Shown in pieces: positions 44,230 through 52,709 of a DNA stretch of 64,000 bases. Where the stretch lies: contig NZ_JAUSYO010000001.1 of the NCBI RefSeq assembly GCF_030816935.1, positions 3,534,001-3,598,000 of the forward strand, given 5' to 3'. A program made the translations under genes and the position numbers. Numbering within the stretch: the first letter of the stretch is position 1; each line of letters begins with the position of its first letter. The notes beneath the pieces were generated by a model. It did not search any database. It saw only the letters and a program-made list of their open reading frames with translations, and was not told where the DNA came from. This DNA is from Arthrobacter sp. B3I9. Lineage in GTDB: Bacteria; Actinomycetota; Actinomycetes; Actinomycetales; Micrococcaceae.

Positions 44230-45300
44230 TTGAATAAGAACGCGCCGCGAAGGTTCTTCATCATCCTTGTGGCCATGCTCGCCGCTGCCGCGCAACTGGG
44301 CCTGGCGCTCCCGGCCTCGGCAGCCGCCAGCTCGTTGCCGGCAACGTCCACTCCGCGGACCGAAAGTGTCCGGACGGAAGTGCAGCCGGCTACGGAGAGC
44401 ACGCCCGAGGGCTCCTCCCCCGGCGTGCAGGTCCCGGTGTCACCCTTCCGGGCCCTCGACACGCGGGACACTAGCGGCCCTGTTGCTCGCAGGGGGTACC
44501 AGCCGCCGTTCGCCAGCCGGGCTGTGGATCTCCTGGAAACGCTGTCCATCAAGGGCCGTGCACCCAAGACCGGTTACGAGCGTGAGCAATTCGGCCAGGC
44601 CTGGGCCGACGTGGACAGGAACGGCTGCGACACACGCAACGACATCCTCCAGCGCGACCTCGTCCAGATCACCTTCACCAACAGCGTGCCCTGCCAGGTG
44701 GCGGCCGGCACCCTGCATGATCCCTACACCGCCAAGACAATCGCGTTCGTGCGAGGCGTCGAGACGAGCAGCGCGGTACAGATCGACCACGTTGTTGCCC
44801 TCAGCGACGCGTGGCAGAAGGGTGCCCAGCAGCTGACCGCGGCGCAGCGGACGGCATTCGCGAACGATTCGCTCAACCTCCTGGCGGTTGACGGTCCGGC
44901 AAACATGCAAAAGGGCGACGGCGACGCCGCCACCTGGTTGCCGCCGCAGCGGAGCTACTGGTGTGACTATGTCGCCCGGCAGATCGCGGTCAAGGCAACC
45001 TACAACCTCTGGGTGACGCAGGCAGAACACGACAGCATGGCGGACATTCTGGGGAGCTGCCCCGACACGTCGGTGCCGACCAACCAGCCCGAGCCGCTGC
45101 CCGAACCGGAGCCCACGCCCGCACCGGCGCCGGCCCCTGCGCCCGAGCCCGATCCTGCCCCCGCACCTGCTCCGGCCCCCGCACCGTATTACGCCAACTG
45201 CACTGCGGTCCGGAATGCGGGCGCGGCGCCGCTCTACGCCGGTCAGCCCGGCTACAGTTTCTCGCTCGATCGCGACCGTGACGGCGTGGCCTGCGAGTAG
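44230..45300 (+). CDS. Secreted HNH nuclease (DUF1524-type) with Excalibur domain
   Basis: 356 residues. TTG 44230 is preferred: GGGGGAAAG lies 7 bases upstream and the product then begins with a signal peptide (RRFFIILVAMLAAAAQLGLA, ending PASAA). The nuclease core shows the His-Me motif VQIDHVVALSDAWQKGA, NDSLNLLAVDGPANMQKGD and the later N/H region of DUF1524/GmrSD-C-like secreted nucleases. A proline/alanine/glutamate linker follows, then an Excalibur domain YYANCTAVRNAGAAP to SLDRDRDGVACE. Likely an extracellular calcium-assisted DNase for nutrient use or defence. Alternative ATG 44197 adds a charged leader without RBS. Confidence 0.85.
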   Translation: MNKNAPRRFFIILVAMLAAAAQLGLALPASAAASSLPATSTPRTESVRTEVQPATESTPEGSSPGVQVPVSPFRALDTRDTSGPVARRGYQPPFASRAVDLLETLSIKGRAPKTGYEREQFGQAWADVDRNGCDTRNDILQRDLVQITFTNSVPCQVAAGTLHDPYTAKTIAFVRGVETSSAVQIDHVVALSDAWQKGAQQLTAAQRTAFANDSLNLLAVDGPANMQKGDGDAATWLPPQRSYWCDYVARQIAVKATYNLWVTQAEHDSMADILGSCPDTSVPTNQPEPLPEPEPTPAPAPAPAPEPDPAPAPAPAPAPYYANCTAVRNAGAAPLYAGQPGYSFSLDRDRDGVACE

Positions 45301-45308
45301 GAGACCAA

Positions 45309-45334
45309 GGGGTCCTTCCGAAAGGAAGGGCCCC
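45309..45334 (+). terminator. Terminator after HNH nuclease
   Basis: GGGGTCCTTCC and GGAAGGGCCCC form an 11-pair stem (one G-U) around a GAAA tetraloop, 8 bases after the stop; followed by TCACTTCGTCTT. Confidence 0.8.
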
Positions 45335-45486
45335 TCACTTCGTCTTGGTTCCGGTTGCGCACTCCCCCGGATCCAAAAAAGTTTCGCCTAACCCGTAACC
45401 TTCGTGACCCTGATTTCGATCCAGAGAGTGCGGGGGAAAAACCGCACAAGTTGAACGCAACCATAAATTCGTCAACGGAGGGTCTC

Positions 45487-46236
45487 ATGTCTTTCTTTAC
45501 TTATTCCGGAAACAAGCTGGCAGCAACCGTACTCACCGCAGGAGCTTTGGTGGCAGGTGGGACTGGGGTCGCCGCCTTCGCCGTCACGCCGGCTGACGAC
45601 GCCACGGCGCAGGTCACCGAGACGGAGTCGCCGGCGCCCAGCCCGACAGCAACGGAAACCGAAGCTCCCCAAGCCGGCACCGTAGACGCCGGATCTTCGG
45701 ACGCCGCAGAGAACGAAACCGAACCTTCGGAGCCCGCGGACAACGAATCCACGGACCCTGCAGAAAACGAAAGCGAACCTTCGCAGGACGCCGGCGCCGA
45801 GGAGCCCGCCCCGGCACCAACCGAGACGGAAGCCCCGGCCCCCGAACCCACGGCGTCTGAGGAGCCCGCTCCCCCGGTGGACGCCGCAGTGGGACCGGAC
45901 GTTACCGGCCCGGCCGCCTTTGGCCTCTGTAACGCCTTCGCCCATGGCGGCCTGAGCACCACGTCCACCGCGTACGCCACCCTCGTGAAGGCAGCCGGCG
46001 GTGAAAGCAGCATCGTCACCTACTGCGCGGACGTCGCGCCTGCACAGCCTGCGCAGGCGCCTGCCCGGACACAGGCACCGGAAGCGGACAATGAGTCCAC
46101 CGCGACGGCGACTGACGGCTCGGGCGACCAGCAGGCACAGCAGGGACAGCAGCGCCAGGGCGCAGCACCTGCAAGCAACGGCCACGAAGGCCACCAGGCC
46201 GGCAACTCGCACCAGCAGTCCCACGGCCGCCGGTAA
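45487..46236 (+). CDS. Secreted acidic, proline/threonine/glutamate-rich protein
   Basis: 249 residues; family not recognised. ATG 45487 with GGAGG 6 bases upstream. A membrane segment/signal (LAATVLTAGALVAGGTGVAA) is followed by about 100 residues of low-complexity T/E/P/S/A/D repeats (NETEPSEPADNESTDPAENE), a small cysteine-containing module (FGLCNAFAHGGLSTTSTAYA to SSIVTYCADV, two cysteines that may pair) and a glutamine/histidine-rich tail. Probably a wall-associated or released protein. The next gene is a sigma factor, which may control it. Confidence 0.6.
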   Translation: MSFFTYSGNKLAATVLTAGALVAGGTGVAAFAVTPADDATAQVTETESPAPSPTATETEAPQAGTVDAGSSDAAENETEPSEPADNESTDPAENESEPSQDAGAEEPAPAPTETEAPAPEPTASEEPAPPVDAAVGPDVTGPAAFGLCNAFAHGGLSTTSTAYATLVKAAGGESSIVTYCADVAPAQPAQAPARTQAPEADNESTATATDGSGDQQAQQGQQRQGAAPASNGHEGHQAGNSHQQSHGRR

Positions 46237-46338
46237 CCTATCAGCGTGAGCCCGCCGGGCCGGGACGATCTACGCGTCCCGGCCCGGCGGTACACCCACA
46301 ACGGTGCCCTGGGCTGGGCATCTGCTGCAGGGGGACGG

Positions 46339-46887
46339 ATGCAGAAAACAGAAGATGAAGCAGAATCGCCGAGTCAGGCCGACGAGGGCGAATTTTGCGC
46401 TGCCTACCGGGAGTTGTCCCCAGCCGTGCTGAGCTACCTCCGCGCCCGGAACGTGGAGGATCCGGAGGGAATGACGCAGGAGGTCTTCCTGGCTTTGTAT
46501 CCGCAGCTCGGGCGCGTGCACGGCGGAGCGCAAGGGATCAAGTCCCTCGTCTTTTCCATCGCGCACGCCCGCTATGTGGACGAACACCGCCGCCGCATCA
46601 AGGCCTTGCCAACCACCGACTACGACCCCGAGACAGACCCCCGCTGCGCCGCTTCCGCCGAGGACCAGGTGATGGAGACGGAAAGCACGGCGGAGGTGAA
46701 GGCTCTGCTCGGGACGCTGCAGCAGGACCAACAGGAGGTCCTGGCCCTCAGAATTGTCGCGGACCTCTCACTGGAAACAACCGCGGAAATCATGGGCAAA
46801 TCACCCGGAGCCATCAAACAACTACAACGCCGCGCGCTGTGCCGGCTCAGGAAACTCCGTCATCCGTGGAGAGAAGGCGCGTCATGA
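46339..46887 (+). CDS. ECF-type RNA polymerase sigma factor
   Basis: 182 residues. Region 2: ELSPAVLSYLRARNVEDPEG, MTQEVFLALYPQLGRVHGGA, SLVFSIAHARYVDEHRR. Region 4: LLGTLQQDQQEVLALRIVAD then LSLETTAEIMGKSPGAIKQL. It is preceded by GGGGGACGG before ATG 46339; the frame is open further upstream but without family similarity. It overlaps the next gene by 4 bases (ATGA), which is the normal place for an anti-sigma partner. Confidence 0.88.
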   Translation: MQKTEDEAESPSQADEGEFCAAYRELSPAVLSYLRARNVEDPEGMTQEVFLALYPQLGRVHGGAQGIKSLVFSIAHARYVDEHRRRIKALPTTDYDPETDPRCAASAEDQVMETESTAEVKALLGTLQQDQQEVLALRIVADLSLETTAEIMGKSPGAIKQLQRRALCRLRKLRHPWREGAS

Positions 46888-47684
46888 CCAATACGGGCAG
46901 AAGCCAGGAAGAGCGCCGGCTCGCGGACGAGCGCTGCGTCGACGCGCTGCTGGCCGAGGGCGGCTATCCCGACGACGCCGGGCTGCGCGACCTGCTGCTG
47001 GAAATGAGAAGCCTTCGGGTCACGGAAGTCCCACGGCCTTCGGCCGAGCTCGCCGCGTTGCTGGGCCAAACCCGGCCGGCGGACGTAACCCGGTTGGAGG
47101 ACCAGCCCCGCAAACACCGGAGGAAGAAGCGCGCTGTCTTCACTTCGCTGGCTGTGGCGGCTTCGCTCGGAATCGCCGGCGGAGCGGCAGCCGGGAATGA
47201 CGGGGTGCGCCACCAGGCCGAAGGAACCATCAGGAACATCATCAGCACCTTCATCAACCCCGCACCGGCGACGCCGGCACCCGCCCCGCCCGCCGGGGCA
47301 CCGGAATCTGCACCCGCCGTCGTTCCCTCCCCAGTCGCTACGACGCCGGTTGGCATTGTTCCCGCTGCCCCGTCGCCTGTTGGTGCTCCCGGCTCCGGGC
47401 CTTCCGCACCGGATCGGCAGGAACTGCCGGAGGCGCCGGTGCGCCCATCACAGGCGCCGCAGGAAGGCGCCGCTCCTTCGACGGTTCCTCCGGCTCCAGG
47501 AAGAGCGGCGGAGCGAGGCGCCTCCCATGGGAAGGATGCTCCGTCACGGCTCAGCGGACCGCCGGCAGGCAGGGCGGAGCTTTCCCGCAACGGCAACGCC
47601 ACCGGCAAAGCAGCCTCCGACGGCGCCCCCCGCCAGGACAACAACCAGCCCAAATTTAAACCCGCCCAGGACGACCGCCCGTAA
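46884..47684 (+). CDS. Membrane-anchored protein, probable anti-sigma partner
   Basis: 266 residues starting at ATG 46884 inside the sigma-factor stop. An N-terminal 80-residue cytoplasmic part (RRLADERCVDALLAEGGYPD, LLLEMRSLRVTEVPRPSAEL), a single membrane helix (AVFTSLAVAASLGIAGGAAA, about 90-110) and a proline/alanine-rich outer part of about 150 residues. There is no classical zinc H-x-x-x-C-x-x-C anti-sigma motif, so the anti-sigma role is inferred from overlap and topology only. The proline-rich tail may span the peptidoglycan. Confidence 0.65.
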   Translation: MTNTGRSQEERRLADERCVDALLAEGGYPDDAGLRDLLLEMRSLRVTEVPRPSAELAALLGQTRPADVTRLEDQPRKHRRKKRAVFTSLAVAASLGIAGGAAAGNDGVRHQAEGTIRNIISTFINPAPATPAPAPPAGAPESAPAVVPSPVATTPVGIVPAAPSPVGAPGSGPSAPDRQELPEAPVRPSQAPQEGAAPSTVPPAPGRAAERGASHGKDAPSRLSGPPAGRAELSRNGNATGKAASDGAPRQDNNQPKFKPAQDDRP

Positions 47685-47752
47685 GGAAGCTCGGGAACTG
47701 GCGCCCCCGCAGCAAGCTCCGGCCGCGCAGCCCACCTACTAGCATTAGGTGC

Positions 47753-49723
47753 ATGGTTGCCGATGACAGTTCTGCCGTTCACGACGGCGGACGCCCGTCA
47801 GGCGGTGCCAACGGCCCCGGGCAACTCATGGCGATGCTGGACCAGGGTGTTTCGGCGGCCGAGCTGGAGACCACTCTCTCCGCCTGGCTGGAAGCCGGGA
47901 CCATCGACCAGCCGACTGCGGCTGCGGCACGCCGGTTGAACGCCCGGTTGTGGGAGGCGAGCCGCCGGGAAAGCCTGCTGCGCGTCCTTTACGACACCGC
48001 CACCGACCTGACCGGCATCCGCGATGTCGAAGCAGTTCTCAAGGCCATCGTCCGGCGCACGCGGTCGCTGATCGGCAGCGACATCGCGTACCTGAGCCTG
48101 AACGACTATGACACCGGTGAGTCCTACGTCCGGGTGACAGACGGCGCAACCACCGCCCTCTTCCGCAACATCCGCATGCCCCTCGGCGAAGGCGTGCTCG
48201 GCGCCGTCGCGACCGGCGAAGCACCGTCGCAGAGCGCGGACTACCTGATGGACGAGTCCAAATCACACCTGGAGTCCAGCGACACTGCCGTAGCAGCCGA
48301 GGGAGTCCGGGCCATCATGGGTGTTCCCCTTCGCGCGGAAGGGAAAGTCATCGGAGCGCTCCTGGTCGCCGACAGGCATCCGCACGTGTTCAGCAGTGAC
48401 GACATTGCCTTGATGGAATCCATCGGCACCCACGCCGCCGTCGCGCTGGAGAACGCCCGCCACTTCAGCGAAATGGCCAGCGCCCTCACGCGGCTTGACC
48501 AGGCGCAGCAGCAGAACCTGGCGAACGTACGGGCCCTCGAGGAGCTCTCGACCGTGGACCGCCGGCTCATGGAAACCCTTGCCTCAACCGGGAGCCTCCC
48601 CTACCTGCTCAACCTGCTGGCCGAGTCCCTGGACACTCCTGTCTCTCTGGTCTCTCCCATGGGTGAACCGTTGGCGGGGCTCGCCTCAGCCGGAGACTTC
48701 GGCAGCTTCCCGGCCTTGAGCGCGGCCGAGGAGTCGGTAGCAAAACGGACGGCCGTGCCCTTCGAACTCAAGGGCAAAAAGTACACCGTGATGTCCGCCG
48801 TCGCGGGCGACCAGCACCTCGCCTCCCTCATCATCGCCGAGCAACTCAGCCCGGCCCGGCTCGCGGTACTGGAACGCAGCGCCGTGGTGCTCAGCGTGTC
48901 GCTGCTGCTGGAACGCACCTTCCAGGACGCCCAATACCGGCTGCAGCTGGAACTTATCGACGACCTGCTCAGCCCCCGTGCGGAGCACGCGGCGGCCCTC
49001 AGCCGCAGGGCCGGGCAATTCGGCCTGGCCAACCACCTTCAGCTCGTGGTGCGCGTGGTTGGGGTCAGCGACGACCAGCGCCAACGGGCGCTGTCCGTGC
49101 TGAGGCACCGGTCCGAGGGGGCCCCGGGAATCATCGCCCTGCACGAATCGCACCTGTGCATCATCGAGCCCGTGGAACGGCACGAGGGACGCGGGAATGA
49201 GGCCAGCGGTGCCGGCCGCACCGGCCAGTCCATCATCGACGAGCTCAAACGACGCCGCATCACCGCCACTGTCGGCTCATCAGAACCAGTCACCGGCTTT
49301 GCCCGTCTTTCCGCTGCCCACACCGAAGCCCACGCCGTCCTCCGCGCCTTGCAGGCCCTCTCGCGCAACGGCGAGGCAGCGGACAGAGCCGCCCTGGGTA
49401 CCGCAGGGATGCTGCTCGGCGCAATGGACAGCCCCTTCGCCGGACAGCTGCTGACCGGCCAACTGGGCCCGCTTCTGAGCTACGACGAGCGGCGGGGAAC
49501 ACAGCTGGTCCTCACAGCCTGGACGTTCCACGAAAATGGTGGCGCCGCCCAGGAAACGGCCGACTCCCTCCACATCCACTCCAATACGCTGAGGCAACGG
49601 CTGGACCGGATCGACGCCCTGATCGGTGCCTCGTGGCGCCGGGGAAGCCGTTCCCTGGACGTCCAAGTGGCCCTGCGCCTATGGCGGATGAAGACAGCCG
49701 GCGTCAGCTCCGGCGGTTCCTGA
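47753..49723 (+). CDS. GAF-PucR/CdaR-family transcriptional activator
   Basis: 656 residues. A GAF domain at about 100-235 (VLKAIVRRTRSLIGSDIAYL, VMGVPLRAEGKVIGALLVAD-like) is followed by a middle GGDEF-like CdaR region and, at the C-terminus, the PucR helix-turn-helix GAAQETADSLHIHSNTLRQR LDRID (about 600-630). Such regulators activate catabolic operons in response to small molecules. It sits directly upstream of the Fe-ADH/ALDH/MHS operon on the same strand and is its likely activator. ATG 47753, RBS weak (AGGTGC). Confidence 0.88.
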   Translation: MVADDSSAVHDGGRPSGGANGPGQLMAMLDQGVSAAELETTLSAWLEAGTIDQPTAAAARRLNARLWEASRRESLLRVLYDTATDLTGIRDVEAVLKAIVRRTRSLIGSDIAYLSLNDYDTGESYVRVTDGATTALFRNIRMPLGEGVLGAVATGEAPSQSADYLMDESKSHLESSDTAVAAEGVRAIMGVPLRAEGKVIGALLVADRHPHVFSSDDIALMESIGTHAAVALENARHFSEMASALTRLDQAQQQNLANVRALEELSTVDRRLMETLASTGSLPYLLNLLAESLDTPVSLVSPMGEPLAGLASAGDFGSFPALSAAEESVAKRTAVPFELKGKKYTVMSAVAGDQHLASLIIAEQLSPARLAVLERSAVVLSVSLLLERTFQDAQYRLQLELIDDLLSPRAEHAAALSRRAGQFGLANHLQLVVRVVGVSDDQRQRALSVLRHRSEGAPGIIALHESHLCIIEPVERHEGRGNEASGAGRTGQSIIDELKRRRITATVGSSEPVTGFARLSAAHTEAHAVLRALQALSRNGEAADRAALGTAGMLLGAMDSPFAGQLLTGQLGPLLSYDERRGTQLVLTAWTFHENGGAAQETADSLHIHSNTLRQRLDRIDALIGASWRRGSRSLDVQVALRLWRMKTAGVSSGGS

Positions 49724-49904
49724 CCTCCGGCGGTTCCTGTCGACCATCGGGCGCCCTAACATAGCCGCCCATGGCACCAGCCCACATGTGAAGCGCACTT
49801 CTATGGCATAAACCTACATGGTGGGTGTCACTCCACTCTGGAATGCTGAGATCTGCGGCATCTTTCAGGCAGACCGCCCATCCCATCTCTAGGAGTTATT
49901 CACA

Positions 49905-51155
49905 ATGTCGTGTGCGCATGCAGCGGGTATCCGTCCCGCAACTTTCGGCGTCCTCCGCCTGCCGCGGAGCATCGTCGTCGGCGCCCAGCAGCGCTTCGCC
50001 GTCGCCGGTATCGCAGCAGAATTCGGCACCAACGTCCTCGTCTGCACCGATCCGCGGCTGGCCGTCTCGGAGGAACTTTCGGCCCTGGTCACCAGCCTTG
50101 AGGACCGGAACCTGACCGTACGGGTCTACGGCGACACCCAGGCAGAACTTCCGACGCCGGGCATCATCGCCTGCGTCGAGGAACTCAAGGGCCAGGAGAT
50201 CGATGTCATCATCGGCTTCGGCGGCGGCAGCTGCATGGACATGGCGAAGGTCGTCTCCGTGCTGCTCACCCACGGCGGCAAGCCCAGCGACTACTACGGC
50301 GAATTCGCCGTTCCCGGCCCCGTCAAGCCGGTCATCGCCCTGCCCACCACCGCCGGCACGGGTTCGGAAGCCACCGCAATCGCGGTCGTCTCCGATCCCG
50401 ACCTCGGCATGAAGATGGGCATCTCCAGCCCGCACATCATCCCGTTCGCCTCGGTCTGCGATCCGGAGCTCACCTACTCCTGCCCGCCGTCGCTGACGGC
50501 CGCCACCGGCGCGGACACCTTCGTGCACCTGGTGGAGTCCTTCACCGCCATCACCCGGGAACCCACCTCCACCCTGGCCTCGGAGCGCGTCTTCGTCGGC
50601 AAGAACATCCTGACCGACTCGATTGCCCTGAACGGCATCGGGCTGGTCGGCCGCAGCCTGGTCACCGCGTACAAGGACCCGGAGAACACCGAGGCCCGCG
50701 CCGGGATGATGCTCGCGGCACTGTACGGCGGCGTGGTTCTCAGCAACGCCGGAACCGCCGCCGCGCACGCCATCCAGTACCCGGTGGGCGCCCTCACCCA
50801 CACCCCCCACGGTGTGGGAGTCGGCCTCCTGCTGCCCTACGTCGTCCGCCACAACTTCGAGGCCATCCAGCCGCAGCTGGCGCAGATCGCTGAAGCCCTG
50901 GGCCGCGACATCCGCGGCCTGGACCAGCGCGCCGCCGCCGTTGCAGGTGTCGAGGCAATCGACGAGGTCATCGCAGCCATCGAGCTCCCCCCGACCTTGA
51001 AGGACCTCGGCGTGCAGGAAAGCGACCTCGCCCAGATCGCCAAGCTCTCGCTGAACTCCAAGCGGCTCATCGACAACAACCCCGTGCCGCTCGACCTCGC
51101 CGGCGTCACCTCCATCGTCCACGCCGCCTACGCCGGCGACCGCACCATCCGCTGA
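49905..51155 (+). CDS. Iron-containing alcohol dehydrogenase
   Basis: 416 residues with type III ADH motifs: NAD binding IIGFGGGSCMDMAKVVS and LPTTAGTGSEATAIAV, and metal ligands in ADTFVHLVESF and AAAHAIQYPVGALTHTPHG. ATG 49905 has AGGAG 9 bases upstream. It starts an operon with an aldehyde dehydrogenase (36 bases downstream) and a transporter. The combination of a type III ADH with an SSADH-like ALDH suggests oxidation of 4-hydroxybutyrate to succinate semialdehyde, but other omega-hydroxy acids or alcohols are possible. Confidence 0.88.
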   Translation: MSCAHAAGIRPATFGVLRLPRSIVVGAQQRFAVAGIAAEFGTNVLVCTDPRLAVSEELSALVTSLEDRNLTVRVYGDTQAELPTPGIIACVEELKGQEIDVIIGFGGGSCMDMAKVVSVLLTHGGKPSDYYGEFAVPGPVKPVIALPTTAGTGSEATAIAVVSDPDLGMKMGISSPHIIPFASVCDPELTYSCPPSLTAATGADTFVHLVESFTAITREPTSTLASERVFVGKNILTDSIALNGIGLVGRSLVTAYKDPENTEARAGMMLAALYGGVVLSNAGTAAAHAIQYPVGALTHTPHGVGVGLLLPYVVRHNFEAIQPQLAQIAEALGRDIRGLDQRAAAVAGVEAIDEVIAAIELPPTLKDLGVQESDLAQIAKLSLNSKRLIDNNPVPLDLAGVTSIVHAAYAGDRTIR

Positions 51156-51191
51156 ACCGCACCATCCGCTAATCAGTAATAAGGACTCCTG

Positions 51192-52667
51192 ATGACTCTT
51201 CTTTCAACCTCTGAACCGCTCGACGTCGACGGTCTGACGGTTCCCCGCCAGCTGCTGATCGCCGGAGGCTGGCAGGACGCCAGCAACGGTGACACCGTCG
51301 CCGTGATCAACCCCTCCGACGCTTCCGTCATCACCGCAATCGCCGACGCCGACGTCGAGGACGGGCTCGCCGCCGTCGACGCCGCCGCAGCATCCCTCCC
51401 GGAATGGTCCGCGACGCCGCCGCGCCAGCGCGCCGAAATCCTGCGCCGATGCTTCGACCTGATGACCGAGCGCAGCGAGCAGATCGCCCACCTCATCTCC
51501 CTCGAAAACGGCAAGGCCCTCAGCGACGCCCGCGGAGAAGTGGCGTACGCCGCCGAATTCTTCCGCTGGTACGCCGAGGAAGCGGTGCGGATCATCGGCG
51601 ACGTGTCCGTCTCGCCGTCGGGCTCCAACCGGATCCTTGTCCAGCACATGCCGATCGGCGTCTGCGTGCTGATCACCCCTTGGAACTTCCCGGCGGCCAT
51701 GGCCACCCGGAAGCTGGCGCCGGCGCTGGCCGCAGGCTGCACCGCTGTGCTGAAGCCCGCCACCCTCACGCCACTGACCACCCTGGCGATCGCCCAGCTG
51801 ATGATCGACGCCGGCGTCCCGGCCGGCGTGGTCAACATCATCACCACGAGCAAGACCAGCGACGTCATGACCCCGATCCTTGCCGATCCCCGCGTCCGCA
51901 AGCTGTCCTTCACCGGTTCCACCAGCGTCGGACGTCACCTGCTCCGCCAGGCGGCCGACAACGTCCTCAAGTGCTCCATGGAACTCGGCGGCAACGCCCC
52001 GTTCCTGGTCTTCGATGACGCGGACCTTGACAAGGCGCTCGACGGCGCCATGGTCGCCAAGATGCGTAACGGCGGCCAGGCCTGCACCGCCGCCAACCGG
52101 ATCTACGTCCAGCGCGGCATCCACGACGAGTTCGCCCGCCGTCTTGCCGAGCGGATGGGCGCCATGCGCGTGGGCCCGGGCACCGACCCCAGCACCGAGG
52201 TCGGTCCGCTTGTGGACGAGCCCAGCGTCCGCAAGGTCGACTCGCTGGTCCGCGACGCGGTCAGCCAGGGCGCCCGGCTCCTCGCCGGCGGCAAGGCCGT
52301 CGACGGTGCCGGCTTCTACTACCCGCCGACAGTCGTCACCAACGTGCCGCTTCAGGCCCGCATGGTCAGTGAGGAAATCTTCGGACCCGTGGCCTCGGTC
52401 ATCCCCTTCGACACCGAAGACGAAGTGATCGCCGCCGCCAACGACTCCGAGTACGGCCTCGCAGCCTACGTGTTCACCGAGGACCTCCGCCGCGGACTCC
52501 GGGTCTCCGAACGCATTGAAAGCGGCATGGTGGCCCTCAACCGGGGACTCGTGTCCGACCCCGCAGCGCCCTTCGGCGGCGTCAAGCAGAGCGGCCTCGG
52601 CCGCGAAGGTGCCCACCAGGGCCTGCTGGACTTCACCGAAACCAAGTACATCGCCCTCGACTGGTAA
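51192..52667 (+). CDS. gabD: Aldehyde dehydrogenase, succinate-semialdehyde type
   Basis: 491 residues. Catalytic cysteine in GGQACTAANRIYVQ, general base glutamate in MELGGNAPFLVFDD, cofactor loop ITPWNFPAAMATRKLAPAL, and final FGGVKQSGLGREGAHQGLLD. Length and pattern are those of NAD(P)-dependent succinate-semialdehyde dehydrogenases, though related substrates cannot be excluded. Second gene of the operon after the Fe-ADH; product succinate would enter the TCA cycle. Confidence 0.85.
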   Translation: MTLLSTSEPLDVDGLTVPRQLLIAGGWQDASNGDTVAVINPSDASVITAIADADVEDGLAAVDAAAASLPEWSATPPRQRAEILRRCFDLMTERSEQIAHLISLENGKALSDARGEVAYAAEFFRWYAEEAVRIIGDVSVSPSGSNRILVQHMPIGVCVLITPWNFPAAMATRKLAPALAAGCTAVLKPATLTPLTTLAIAQLMIDAGVPAGVVNIITTSKTSDVMTPILADPRVRKLSFTGSTSVGRHLLRQAADNVLKCSMELGGNAPFLVFDDADLDKALDGAMVAKMRNGGQACTAANRIYVQRGIHDEFARRLAERMGAMRVGPGTDPSTEVGPLVDEPSVRKVDSLVRDAVSQGARLLAGGKAVDGAGFYYPPTVVTNVPLQARMVSEEIFGPVASVIPFDTEDEVIAAANDSEYGLAAYVFTEDLRRGLRVSERIESGMVALNRGLVSDPAAPFGGVKQSGLGREGAHQGLLDFTETKYIALDW

Positions 52668-52709
52668 ACCCTGCCACTCCCCTTTGTCTCCATCCGAAAG
52701 AAAAGATTA

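Noticed and set aside
51204..52616. 470-codon minus-strand frame opposite the aldehyde dehydrogenase
   Set aside because: Glycine/aspartate/histidine-rich shadow; ALDH motifs are on the plus strand.
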